Of a stretch of 64,000 nucleotides of DNA, positions 9,301-17,159 are shown piece by piece. The position numbers were made by a program, and so were the translations under genes. Source of the stretch: Parabacteroides chongii. GTDB taxonomy: Bacteria; Bacteroidota; Bacteroidia; Bacteroidales; Tannerellaceae. Numbering within the stretch: position 1 is the stretch's first letter; the number at the start of each line of letters is the position of its first letter. The notes beneath the pieces were generated by a model that searched no databases, had not been told where the DNA came from, and saw only the letters and a list, made by a program, of their open reading frames with translations. The stretch lies in the NCBI RefSeq assembly GCF_029581355.1, contig NZ_CP120849.1, positions 590,501 to 654,500 on the forward strand. Reading direction: 5' to 3'.

Positions 9301-10325
9301 GTATTATCATTTTTCTGAGAAATATAATAAGCACTGACAGCAGTCTTACTTGTCAATAAATAATACTCATTAGAAATACTTTCTGTCAAATCATAAGTTA
9401 TACCATCTACAGTAATAGAAGCAGCAGCTTCGGCAGAAGGAGTTACTTCTGCACGTTCCAGTGTCAGTTTTACATCTGTATCGGCAGGAGTCTCTTTTAA
9501 CAGAATAACACCAGTGTTTGTCTGGATCAATTGTTCAAATACATTGGAAGAAGTACTTGTTGCACCAAACAAGCCTTCTGCAGTGTTTTCTTCAAAGACA
9601 GTAGCTTGGGCTGTAGCATCTAATGCAAAACCGCCTCCAGTAGCAACCTTAAGGAATTTGCCGGTCTGAGAGACAGACGCATATTTTCCATCGCCAGATG
9701 TAACTTTCCACTGAGCAGCTTCTGGATTAGCCGTTTTATAAGCTTCCAATGTAGCATCATCCACCAATTCTACATCTGTAGCATTCTTTGCAATCAACCA
9801 CTTTCCATTAAACTTCAAATGGGTAAGGGTTACATCTGCTACTTTTTTGGTAACGGCATAGAAGTAAACCTTATTTGCAGCAGCTTTTGCAGTAAAGGTT
9901 GCAGCAGCATTTGTCGTCAAGAGCAATGACTTAGCAGTTTCACCATTCGGAATAATCTGATCTTCTGAATAAGAATAGTTATAGCCATTTGTTGTAAAAC
10001 GAGCTGTAGAACTATAATCTTCCATAAATTCAGCCTTCCCTACATTCTTCAAAGTAAAAGAAGAAAGAGAGCCAGAGAAAATCCACTGAGCATCATTAGA
10101 TACAACCGGTACAGCAGCGGAAGAAGCATCATTTGATTTAATATCATCAGTAGAACGCAATAACTGAAGTACAGCATTAGTCGATACATCCTTCAAACCA
10201 TCTGCGGCGATCAGATAAGATCTTCCACTTGTAGGGTCGGTCACCTTCACCACCCCCGCTTCTACCGTGTAAGAAAAACCGGCAACCAGGAACGCTGCCA
10301 GTAGCGTAGAAAACTTTTTGTTCAT
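6354..10325 (-). CDS. Large secreted protein, DUF6383 family (copy 2)
   Basis: 1323 residues. It has a signal peptide (MNKKFSTLLAAFLVAGFSYTVEA) followed by a ricin-like or Ig-like opening (VTDPTSGRSYLIAADG). The long body is Thr/Asn/Ala-rich with many repeated beta-strand segments. Near residues 1080-1170 a module (YLLVVNP ... RFLVNLIDSAV ... KLGFVWGYR) matches one in copy 1 (YLFVVRP ... SFLINLTDSV ... RLGFVEGVH). The final segment (KVIISNVLGQ ... VEGEAAVKAIVK) has the layout of a type IX secretion sorting domain. The function is unknown; an exposed or released protein of the Parabacteroides surface is inferred. It shares a C-terminus and terminator flank with copy 1 but differs greatly over the body, so the duplication is old. 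Confidence 0.8.
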   Translation of the reverse strand: MNKKFSTLLAAFLVAGFSYTVEAGVVKVTDPTSGRSYLIAADGLKDVSTNAVLQLLRSTDDIKSNDASSAAVPVVSNDAQWIFSGSLSSFTLKNVGKAEFMEDYSSTARFTTNGYNYSYSEDQIIPNGETAKSLLLTTNAAATFTAKAAANKVYFYAVTKKVADVTLTHLKFNGKWLIAKNATDVELVDDATLEAYKTANPEAAQWKVTSGDGKYASVSQTGKFLKVATGGGFALDATAQATVFEENTAEGLFGATSTSSNVFEQLIQTNTGVILLKETPADTDVKLTLERAEVTPSAEAAASITVDGITYDLTESISNEYYLLTSKTAVSAYYISQKNDNTVPQAVAVSVAPDKYAYWKMSGNNVDGYTFKNQAGVTLKVDGVSSFKSENAYNNGFIVYGLGTDGTTKNYLKFVVGGTLSLASGATGNDNVFGLYKLGDLPFSAGELTTAYNTYFDLLLKDTENGTDDLEGNPFADYNLVPMMIEDVKDAVTGAHLYYDLKEATSTETSYLFKRSDGFYIVLDLDKTWSKAGISNHVNQGGYKFDILSAENMNKYINGVAATELQNRNLAYKFQATHANLLNDIKSISVIDKNNKYNYLVTFNANGKTYLTVNNTLKNGVYAALQKKTLVHGSDKENNPLNDRYVNISFVNHESIKYITENNSRAILNGKVLGMDRPGANPMPMDAAKFLAGKPEGQWFVRMTNIGNKTAEELKNGQELDADNDVAFTFVNRENSNVTYEVARMFALGDNKYAVEYNYGTSFSQYGAGRDTLSITPVDIDMNARQMDGYRDYSDEEILDVEYRLAVASTSDVNYYVTENHAGRHLLGLSKDVEDATNWKLVRMDRARQMDKDGYFKYATDSVYVVNHPQYYKNGKYYASNDTVAMVAYALQNTANGEYMTYESPQKEDILSMVCWPNSENYVKHSTDRVANEGLLNSVFRFVIKEKADGKVNLLGVTGSETGNANYFVNLNNKLYGATTEGNGAVQVEGAYTQINSNDLFDIQKVEAPEYRKKAQGDVIRIFREENDHDVMYENAEFLNLGNISQLTDMTPGLYVDTAYVSRGHNNRYQYLLVVNPKYVPEEPCTIPGHPTIHPDTTYGRFLVNLIDSAVYTNKYGEIHANKFINDKEADETYVKLGFVWGYRTGDNLYLTEGQNFKKVKSVIDLNSRDFNIAKFAFRYVNAASNDENGAFKIQTRYVDYNSAIKVKDQKDRRENNNGYLKTINGVVVVTEGVARGEEFNLAAESSAPVANENIDASAVSVIAKEGAVIVKGAEGKKVIISNVLGQTIANTVISSDNATISAPAGVVVVAVEGEAAVKAIVK

Positions 10326-10420
10326 AATCTTAAAATTAATTGTTTATAAAATAGAGTAAAAAAACCAACAACTAATTTTACGAAAGGGAAACAACCCCAC
10401 GAATGATTATGAACGGACAT

Positions 10421-10694
10421 AAAAAAACGCGGGCGTTGTCTATTATTTGCTCTAAGGCATCTGGAAAAGCCCGCATAACAATAATAGAACAACAGCCCGC
10501 GCCTTTACGATATAATAACAATCCTCCCATAAAAATGGTAGGTGAACTTATACGTAATAAGCGCAAGCATTTACTGTCCATTATTCCGTTATGCTTAAAA
10601 ATTTTCCAGATTTTTAGAACAAGAATAATCTTCGTAAAATGCTTACAATATGTAATCGATACCGTTTATCGCGAGCCGCTGCCCGCTACGGAAT
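10421..10694 (-). ncRNA. Candidate structured non-coding RNA (about 270 nt)
   Basis: A -7 box TACCTTTG (10708-10701) has a TTG 19 bases further upstream (10730-10728), placing a start near 10694 on the minus strand. The transcript folds into four helices: CCGU/ACGG capped by a GC-rich hairpin (10662-10691); a long-range AAGCAUUU pairing (10634-10644 with 10565-10574); a hairpin 10505-10557 with inner stem CCUxCCAU/AUGGxAGG; and a terminal helix of about 21 bp (10429-10449 with 10479-10500) followed by seven T. The last is a standard intrinsic terminator. No protein frame fits. Bacteroidales-specific RNAs such as 6S or Bacteroidales-1 are possible identities; I cannot assign one. Read-through could also make it the leader of DUF6383 gene 2. 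Confidence 0.65.
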
Positions 10695-10700
10695 CTGTTG

Positions 10701-10730
10701 CAAAGGTAAAGAGGTTTTTCGAATCAACAA
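10701..10730 (-). promoter_or_regulatory. Promoter of the candidate ncRNA
   Basis: TACCTTTG (10708-10701) and TTG (10730-10728) with a 19-base spacer fit the Bacteroidota housekeeping promoter. It is one of the best-formed promoters in the window. Confidence 0.65.
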
Positions 10731-10976
10731 GAGAAAACGCTTATAATTTTCCAAAATACATGGGTTATAGAACAAAACAGCACTATTTATGCAACATATT
10801 CCCCGATTTTGGGGATAAACACGACAAGATACACAGCAGCCTATAAAATGGAAGCCTTCCAGGGAAAGTGTCCGATGAGTGTCGTTCATTTCCACATACA
10901 AGACTTTACTATATTCCCGTTGGCGGATTAATATGCATCAAGATTAGAAAGAATTGAACCGATTTCTAACGTAAAC
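10731..10976. other. Gene-free gap
   Basis: About 245 bases upstream of the ncRNA promoter and downstream of the Rpn pseudogene. No gene with a credible start, and no strong repeat, was seen. Confidence 0.4.
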
Positions 10977-11002
10977 AAGGCTGCCTCGAATGAAGCAGCC
11001 TT
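10977..11002 (-). terminator. Terminator after the Rpn pseudogene
   Basis: AAGGCTGC (10977-10984) pairs with GCAGCCTT (10995-11002) around a 10-base loop, 27 bases past the end of the gene at 11029. The T-run after it on the minus strand is short (TTGTTT). Confidence 0.55.
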
Positions 11003-11028
11003 ATTTAGTAACCTATTTATTATGAATA

Positions 11029-11846
11029 TTATAATGCTTTTATCTCCGCCTCGCTGAGGCCGGTTACCTCTGCAATTGTCAAGAGAGAAAGACCTTTCTC
11101 TTTCATAGCTTTTGCCACGGAATAGACGCCTTCCTTGCGTCCTTTTTCTATCCCTCTCTCCTCGGCATAGTCGATCGTATTCTTATAGTCGCGGTAACGC
11201 TTCAGGGCTTCGTCATACAAGACACGCTCGTCCTTGCTCAGATTAGCCACATCCGCCACTTCGAGCAGTTTGTCGAATACGGCCTTTTGCGCCTTGAAGG
11301 GCATTCTGTCTAATGTATCCATATGCTTTAATAAATATAACCAACGTTCAAAATCTGTTTCGCAATCATCAGCTTCTTTCGTGAACCAGGGCAACTCCAG
11401 ATATACCTGCCGGATCTTGTCGCTAAACATCTGTCCGGTATCACGGTCTGCCAATATAACATCTGTCCGGAATTTGGAGTTCATTCCCATCTTATAGTTT
11501 AACAGGAAGATACCGTATACCGGGCAGAGGTTAAACTTCCAGTCTTTACCCTTCTCCCCCTGGTTACTGATTGCCCGCGATAAGTAATAGATACCCCGGT
11601 CGTAAAAGTAGGGCTGGGCTCCGTTCTGCATTTCCACTACGAACCAACCGCCTTTATCATCCTTACAATGAATATCGAATATCACTCCCCGATCTTCGAT
11701 CGTTTCCGGTTGGAGGATCGGGTTTTGGAAGGTGATATCGCTGATATGGCGTTCGCCTTCCAGCAGTTGATTTAAGAAATCGATTAATAACTCTTTGTGT
11801 ACCTCCTGCCCGAAAATCCGGTGAAAGGATTGATAAACTTTCCCAT
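11029..11846 (-). pseudogene. Rpn-type PD-(D/E)XK transposase-nuclease, frameshifted near its start
   Basis: The body matches the Rpn/PDDEXK transposase family: RIFGQEVHKELLIDFLNQLL, the nuclease core VIFDIHCKD then FVVEMQN (the E-x-Q signature), and a C-terminal tail GRKEGVYSVAKAMKEKGLS ... LSEAEIKAL. The expected start is ATG at 11846, giving MGKFINPFT, but that frame then reads GFSG and leaves the gene. The body frame instead shows SFHRIFGQ. Both readings use the same TTTCACC. The family sequence FTDFGFHRIFG can be restored by inserting 16 bases between two TTTCACC copies, so a deletion between 7-bp direct repeats is the likely cause. The body frame stays open upstream to 11946, but that segment is not family-like. 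Recombination-promoting nucleases of this type are often present in many copies. Confidence 0.75.
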
Positions 11847-12068
11847 AGCGTATAAATTTTGGTCGCCGCCCAATAACAGGCGGTGCGACAAAGATATAGA
11901 TTATTTCCTTCGGACAAAAAAGAAAGGAGATTATTTTAATTGACAATTGACAATTGGGCTTCGCGCTCGGAAGTAGAAAGTTTTGAACCTACTTTTCCCT
12001 TGATGGAAAAGTAATATTCAAATCTGATAAATAGTGAACTAACGATGTATATTCCTATATTAATTATG

Positions 12069-12076
12069 TATATTTG
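12069..12076 (+). promoter_or_regulatory. -7 box for the intact Rpn-type gene
   Basis: TATATTTG matches TAnnTTTG. It lies downstream of the ATG at 12045 and 28 bases before the ATG at 12105, which favours the latter as the true start. Confidence 0.5.
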
Positions 12077-12104
12077 CAAAGTTACTAACATAAAACACTT
12101 AATT

Positions 12105-13076
12105 ATGAAAGAATTAGATTCAAAAGCTATGGCAGAGACTGAAAAACAAGAGTTGCAAGATCGATATATTCGATTTGACTGGGCCGTAAAGCGTTTATTG
12201 CGCCAAAAGGCTAACTTCGGTGTGCTCAACGGTTTCCTGACCGTCATGCTGCGTGAAGAGGTGAAGATCCTCGAAATACTCGAAAGCGAAGGCAATCAGG
12301 AGAGTGCCGACGACAAGTTCAATCGTGTCGATATCAAAGCGTTGAACAGTAAAGGCGAAATTATCATCGTCGAAATCCAGAATACCCGCGAAGTGCATTA
12401 CCTCGAACGTATCCTCTACGGCGTAGCCAAAGCCATTACCGAGCATATCTCGCTGGGTGAAGGCTATCAGAAAGTAAAGAAAGTCTACTCCATCAGCATC
12501 CTCTATTTTGACCTGGGTGTGGGATCGGACTATATCTACCATGGCCAGAACCATTTCATCGGCGTGCATACCGGCGACCGCTTGCGTATCAACACCCGCG
12601 ACCGCGACGCCGTCGTTACCCGCCTGCCTGCCGAGATCTTTCCTGAATACATTCTGGTTCGGGTGAACGAGTTCGACAAAGTGGCCACCACGCCGCTCGA
12701 CGAGTGGATCACGTACCTGAAGGACGGTACGATCCGTCCCGACACGACGGCGCCCGGCCTTCGTGAAGCGCGAGAGAAACTGAAATATTACTCCATGTCT
12801 ACACAGGAACGTCATGCCTACGATAAACATCTGGACACAATCATGATCCAAAACGACGTCCTCGACACAGCCAAATGGGAAGGCCGCATGGAAGGCCTCG
12901 CTGAGGGGAAAGCTGAAGGTCTTGCTGAGGGTGAGGCTAAAGGACTTGCCGAAGGGGAAGCCAGAAAGGTCGAAGCTCTACGCCAAGCGGCGGCTAACAT
13001 GAAACGTATGGGAATGGGGGAAGCCGATATAGCAAAATGTACAGGGCTGCCGGTAGAAGAGATAGAAAAGTTATAG
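12105..13076 (+). CDS. Rpn family nuclease/putative transposase (PD-(D/E)XK)
   Basis: 323 residues from the start MKELDSKAMAE. The family opening YIRFDWAVKRLLRQKANFG is followed by a PD-(D/E)XK core: FNRVDIKALNSKGEIIIVEIQN, with the acidic residue and the E-x-Q signature at about residues 80-100. The middle part (LERILYGVAKAITEHI, VYSISILYFDLG) is typical. The C-terminal third has tandem EGLAEGKAEGLAEGEAKG repeats (bases 12885-12970) of the kind often seen in these proteins, then a small helical tail ending LPVEEIEKL. Rpn proteins are DNA endonucleases that promote recombination in E. coli; no transposase activity has to be assumed. It is a lone gene, oriented away from the broken relative at 11029-11846, from which it differs a lot. 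A longer start at 12045 is less likely because of the promoter at 12069. Confidence 0.85.
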   Translation: MKELDSKAMAETEKQELQDRYIRFDWAVKRLLRQKANFGVLNGFLTVMLREEVKILEILESEGNQESADDKFNRVDIKALNSKGEIIIVEIQNTREVHYLERILYGVAKAITEHISLGEGYQKVKKVYSISILYFDLGVGSDYIYHGQNHFIGVHTGDRLRINTRDRDAVVTRLPAEIFPEYILVRVNEFDKVATTPLDEWITYLKDGTIRPDTTAPGLREAREKLKYYSMSTQERHAYDKHLDTIMIQNDVLDTAKWEGRMEGLAEGKAEGLAEGEAKGLAEGEARKVEALRQAAANMKRMGMGEADIAKCTGLPVEEIEKL

Positions 13077-13097
13077 AATAAGGTTTCACCTTTTTTG

Positions 13098-13135
13098 TCC
13101 CGGGGCAAGCCCGGGAGGACAGAGCTGACGCTCTG
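13098..13135. repeat. Two adjacent GC-rich palindromes
   Basis: TCCCGGG/CCCGGGA (13098-13104, 13110-13116) is followed directly by CAGAGC-TGAC-GCTCTG (13120-13135). A T-run (13091-13096) precedes the first. They sit between the convergent Rpn and purL genes and look like a REP-type element or a composite terminator. Confidence 0.5.
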
Positions 13136-13162
13136 AGTAAATTCATTACCAGTTAAAAACGA

Positions 13163-13197
13163 AGAGAGTGAACTCCTCTAACCGGAATCCACTCTCT
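13163..13197 (-). terminator. purL terminator
   Basis: AGAGAGTG (13163-13170) pairs with CACTCTCT (13190-13197). On the minus strand it is followed by CTTCGTTTTTAAC, a usable T-run, 30 bases past the purL stop. Confidence 0.7.
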
Positions 13198-13227
13198 CAT
13201 TCTTATTATAAAGTATTTCTCTTTTTC

Positions 13228-16200
13228 TTACTTCTTGTTTTCTTCAATCCACTTGCGTGCATTTACGAAACCTTCGATCCACGGAGTTACTTCGTCACCT
13301 TTACGGTCAGCAGGATAATAACCGCACTGCCATGGGAACAAAGCACGTTCCAGGTGAGGCATCATAGCCATGTGGCGTCCGTCGTGTGAGCAGACACCGG
13401 CAACCGACCAAGGCGAACCGTTCGGGTTGGCAGGATAGCCTTCATAGTTGTACTTAAGAGCAATATGATATTCTTTCTCTTCGTAAGGGAAGCTGAACTT
13501 TCCTTCTCCGTGTGTGATCCAGATACCCAGCTTCTGTCCGCTCATCGGACCGAACATCACTGAATGGTTCTTCGGAATCTCTACAGAGATAAAGTTAGAC
13601 TCCAGTTTGTGAGAGTCGTTATGCAACATCTTATGTTTCTTTTCGTGTTCCGGATAAACCACACCCAGTTCAGCCATCAACTGACAACCGTTACAGATAC
13701 CCAGACTCAACGTATCGGGACGTGCATAGAAGTTATCCAATGCTTTCTTTGCCTTTTCGTTATACAAGAAACCACCGGCCCATCCCTTGGCAGAACCTAA
13801 AACGTCGGAGTTGGAGAAACCACCACAGAATACGATCATATTCACATCTTCCAGTGTTTCGCGTCCCGAAGCCAAGTCGGTCATGTGAACGTCTTTCACG
13901 TCGAAACCGGCCAGATACAATGCGTAAGATGTTTCACGTTCGCACTGGCAACCCTTTTCACGGATCACAGCAGCACGGATACCGCTCTTACCTTTGCGGT
14001 CGGCAGTCAGGCCGTAGTCAGCCAGCTTACCGGTAAAGTTCTTGCCGTATTTGAATTCCAGCGGCTGCATCTTATAGTTTTCGAAACGGTTACCTGCACA
14101 TACGCTACCGCTCTGCTTGATATCCAGCTTGTAAGACGATTCGTACCATACGTCACGCATATAGTCGATGCCGAAGTGATACTGAACACCTTCTTTTTCC
14201 ACCAGGATATGACGCTCGGCAGTCGGCTTGGCGATGATAGCGAAACCGACACCGGCTTCTTCCATCAGCTTTTCGAACGCCTTCTTGTCCTTCACCTGTA
14301 CCAGGATACCCGGGTTTTCAGCGAACAGGATCTTCACGATGTCTGTTTCAGACAGCTTATCCAGATTGACTTCCAGACCGCCTTCTACGTTTGCGAAACA
14401 CATTTCAAGCAGGGTAGTAATCATACCACCGGCAGAAATATCGTGTCCGGCAAGGATCAGACCTTTCTCGATCGCATCCTGTACGGCGTTGAACGCATCT
14501 GCGAAATATTCGCTATCCTTCACGGTCGGCACTTCATTACCCAGCTTGTTCAATGCCTGTGCAAAAGCAGAACCGCCCAACTTCATCGTATCGAACGAGA
14601 AGTCTATATAATATATGTAGGAATTCTTTTCGTGAGCTAATACCGGAGAAACAATCTTGCGGATATCGCTTACCTCAGCGCCGGCCGAGATAATAACTGT
14701 TCCCGGAGCAATTACTTTGTCGTCGCCATACTTCTGTGTCATCGACAAAGAGTCTTTACCTGTCGGGATATTGATACCCAGTTCGCAAGCGAAATCAGAA
14801 GCAGCCTGAACAGCGGTGTACAGACGAGCGTCTTCGCCTTCGTTGCGGCACGGCCACATCCAGTTGGCACTCAGAGAAACACCGGCCAACTTATCGGCCA
14901 GCGGAGCAAATACGATATTGGTCAACGACTCGGCAATAGCCATTACCGAACCGGCAGCCGGATCGACCATTGCTACCTGCGGAGCATGACCGATGGAAGT
15001 AGCGATACCTGCCTTTCCGCGGTAATCCAATGCTACGGCACCCAGGTCGCTCAACGGCAACTGCAATTCACCCTGACACTGCTGACGGGCGATCTTACCT
15101 GTTACGGAACGGTCTACCTTGTTGGTCAACCAGTCTTTACATGCAACAGCTTCGAGCTGAAGTACGTTTTCCAGGTAATGATGTATTTCTGAATCTTTGT
15201 AAACCACAGGAGCATAAGTTTCGCTCACTGTATGGTCTGTCATGATTGTTCTAGGCGGTTTACCGAACATATATTCCAGCTTAATGTCGATCGGTTTCAC
15301 ACCGTCGGCCTGCTCGAATACGAATTTCATATCGTTGGTCGTTTCACCTACTACATACATCGGAGAGCGTTCGCGGTCGGCAATGCGGCGTACGCGGGCA
15401 ACGTCTTCTTCCTTCATCAGCAAGCCCATACGTTCCTGGCTCTCGTTTCCTACGATTTCCTTAGCAGAAAGCGTAGGGTCGCCAACAGGCAACTGGCTCA
15501 TATCGATATGTCCGCCGGTAGCTTCCACCAACTCAGACAGACAGTTCAGGTGACCGCCTGCACCGTGGTCGTGAATAGAGATTACCGGATTGTTGTCAGA
15601 TTCGGCAATCGCACGGATCACGTTCGATACACGTTTCTGCATTTCCGGGTTGGCACGCTGTACGGCGTTCAACTCGATACCGCTGGTGTACTGTCCTGTA
15701 TTTACAGAAGATACGGCACCACCGCCCATACCGATACGGTAGTTATCACCACCCAGCAGTACGACCTTTTCACCCGGCTGAGGATCACCCTTCAAAGCAT
15801 CGCGCATATTGGCATAACCAACACCGCCTGCCAACATGATCACTTTATCGTACCCATATTTTTTATTGTTCTCTTCATGTTCGAAAGTCAGTACCGAACC
15901 GCAGATCAGTGGCTGGCCGAACTTGTTACCGAAATCGGAAGCACCGTTGGAAGCCTTGATCAGGATCTGTTCCGGCGTCTGGTACAACCAGGGGCGCGGG
16001 TCCAGTATCTTCTCCCATTCACGGGCACCTTCCGTACGCGGATAAGCAGTCATGTAAACGGCTGTACCAGCGATAGGCAATGAAGCTTTACCTCCGCCCA
16101 GACGGTCACGGATCTCACCACCCGAACCGGTAGCAGCACCGTTGAACGGTTCAACCGTTGTCGGGAAGTTATGTGTTTCAGCTTTCAGGGAAATAACCGA

Positions 16201-16917
16201 TTTAATTTCCTTTGTTTCATAGAAATCAGGCTGATCGCCGCTTGCCGGAGCAAACTGTTCGATCACCGGACCTTCGTTGAAAGCCACATTATCTTTATAA
16301 GCAGAAACCAGTTTGTTCGGGTTTTCTGCCGATGTTTTCTTGATCAGGTTAAAGAGAGAGCTTTCTTTCTCTTCTCCGTCGATAACGAATGTACCGCCGA
16401 AGATCTTGTGACGGCAGTGTTCCGAGTTTACCTGTGCAAAACCGTACACTTCGCTGTCGGTCAGCTTACGTTCCAGCTTCTGGCTTACTTCGTTCAGGTA
16501 AGACACCTCTTCAGCACTCAGTGCCAGCCCTTCCTGTTGGTTGTAAGCTGCAATATCTTCGATATAAACAATCGGATCCGGTTGTTTACTGATCGTGAAG
16601 ATATCCTGGTTCAGTCCGTTGTAAATGCGTTGCAGCATCGGGTCGTGGTCTGCCTCACCGGAAGATACAGGGAAGTATTCTTCGATACGTGAGATACCGC
16701 TCAATCCCATATTCTGGGTGATTTCCACGGCATTAGTACTCCACGGGGTGATCATTTCCCGGCGGGGACCAACATACCAGCCATCCAATGTTTCCGATTG
16801 AACGGGAGTTGCTTCACTAAACAACCAAACGAGCTTTTGAACATCTTCAGGAGAGAAAGCATGTGCCGCCTCAACAGCCAGCACCGTCTTTGTTGGAGAT
16901 TGAAAGAATAGAATCAT
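13228..16917 (-). CDS. purL: Phosphoribosylformylglycinamidine synthase (long form)
   Basis: 1229 residues, the usual length of the single-chain enzyme. It makes FGAM from FGAR, glutamine and ATP, the fourth step of purine synthesis, in the cytoplasm. In order it has an N-terminal PurS-like domain (about 1-150), a linker with VNSEHCRHKIFGG near residue 170, two AIR-synthase-like halves (LKAETHNFPT, GAATGSGGEIRD; later GKDSLSMTQKYG), and a C-terminal class I glutamine amidotransferase domain. The nucleophile Cys is in LGICNGCQLMAELG, and HGEGKFSFP belongs to the same domain. The start ILFFQSP is canonical for Bacteroidetes PurL. It stands alone with its own promoter and terminator, and no other purine gene is adjacent. 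Confidence 0.97.
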   Translation of the reverse strand: MILFFQSPTKTVLAVEAAHAFSPEDVQKLVWLFSEATPVQSETLDGWYVGPRREMITPWSTNAVEITQNMGLSGISRIEEYFPVSSGEADHDPMLQRIYNGLNQDIFTISKQPDPIVYIEDIAAYNQQEGLALSAEEVSYLNEVSQKLERKLTDSEVYGFAQVNSEHCRHKIFGGTFVIDGEEKESSLFNLIKKTSAENPNKLVSAYKDNVAFNEGPVIEQFAPASGDQPDFYETKEIKSVISLKAETHNFPTTVEPFNGAATGSGGEIRDRLGGGKASLPIAGTAVYMTAYPRTEGAREWEKILDPRPWLYQTPEQILIKASNGASDFGNKFGQPLICGSVLTFEHEENNKKYGYDKVIMLAGGVGYANMRDALKGDPQPGEKVVLLGGDNYRIGMGGGAVSSVNTGQYTSGIELNAVQRANPEMQKRVSNVIRAIAESDNNPVISIHDHGAGGHLNCLSELVEATGGHIDMSQLPVGDPTLSAKEIVGNESQERMGLLMKEEDVARVRRIADRERSPMYVVGETTNDMKFVFEQADGVKPIDIKLEYMFGKPPRTIMTDHTVSETYAPVVYKDSEIHHYLENVLQLEAVACKDWLTNKVDRSVTGKIARQQCQGELQLPLSDLGAVALDYRGKAGIATSIGHAPQVAMVDPAAGSVMAIAESLTNIVFAPLADKLAGVSLSANWMWPCRNEGEDARLYTAVQAASDFACELGINIPTGKDSLSMTQKYGDDKVIAPGTVIISAGAEVSDIRKIVSPVLAHEKNSYIYYIDFSFDTMKLGGSAFAQALNKLGNEVPTVKDSEYFADAFNAVQDAIEKGLILAGHDISAGGMITTLLEMCFANVEGGLEVNLDKLSETDIVKILFAENPGILVQVKDKKAFEKLMEEAGVGFAIIAKPTAERHILVEKEGVQYHFGIDYMRDVWYESSYKLDIKQSGSVCAGNRFENYKMQPLEFKYGKNFTGKLADYGLTADRKGKSGIRAAVIREKGCQCERETSYALYLAGFDVKDVHMTDLASGRETLEDVNMIVFCGGFSNSDVLGSAKGWAGGFLYNEKAKKALDNFYARPDTLSLGICNGCQLMAELGVVYPEHEKKHKMLHNDSHKLESNFISVEIPKNHSVMFGPMSGQKLGIWITHGEGKFSFPYEEKEYHIALKYNYEGYPANPNGSPWSVAGVCSHDGRHMAMMPHLERALFPWQCGYYPADRKGDEVTPWIEGFVNARKWIEENKK

Positions 16918-16950
16918 ATCGTCGATTTATTTAAGTATTCTTTGTGTCGC

Positions 16951-17012
16951 GACGGATTTCCGTCCCATAATTCGCGGAGAAGTTACCCTCTCGCTAACAG
17001 AGCACAAAGATA
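16951..17012 (-). promoter_or_regulatory. purL promoter and small inverted repeat
   Basis: TATCTTTG (17012-17005) is a good -7 box. A TTTG at 17040-17037 lies 24 bases further upstream, longer than the usual 19-21. GACGG-N4-CCGTC (16951-16964) lies between promoter and gene and could be an operator or a leader hairpin. Confidence 0.5.
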
Positions 17013-17088
17013 GGAAATAAGTTGGACTCCTCTATCCAAAATCAGAGAGGAAATGAGTCAATACTTGTTCTCCGGATATTTTTAAAGT

Positions 17089-17124
17089 AAAAGGACCGCC
17101 CAATATTTCATAGACAGTCCTTTT
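17089..17124 (-). terminator. Terminator of the first susCD operon
   Basis: AAAAGGAC (17089-17096) pairs with GTCCTTTT (17117-17124), with TTTTACTTTAAAAA following on the minus strand, 36 bases past the SusD stop. Confidence 0.6.
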
Positions 17125-17159
17125 ATATTAGTTAGCGAGCATGCTATTTGCCATGTACT

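Noticed and set aside
10403..10846. 147-codon plus-strand frame across the ncRNA region
   Set aside because: It crosses the terminator helix and the minus-strand promoter, is rich in rare patterns, and has no recognisable domain.
12881..12970. Minisatellite or recombination hot spot
   Set aside because: The GAAGG/GCTGAGG repeats only encode the usual Gly-Leu-Ala-Glu-Gly tail of Rpn-type proteins.
13564..16692. Several long plus-strand frames inside purL
   Set aside because: They are opposite-strand shadows of a clear PurL gene; none shows a start signal or family motifs.
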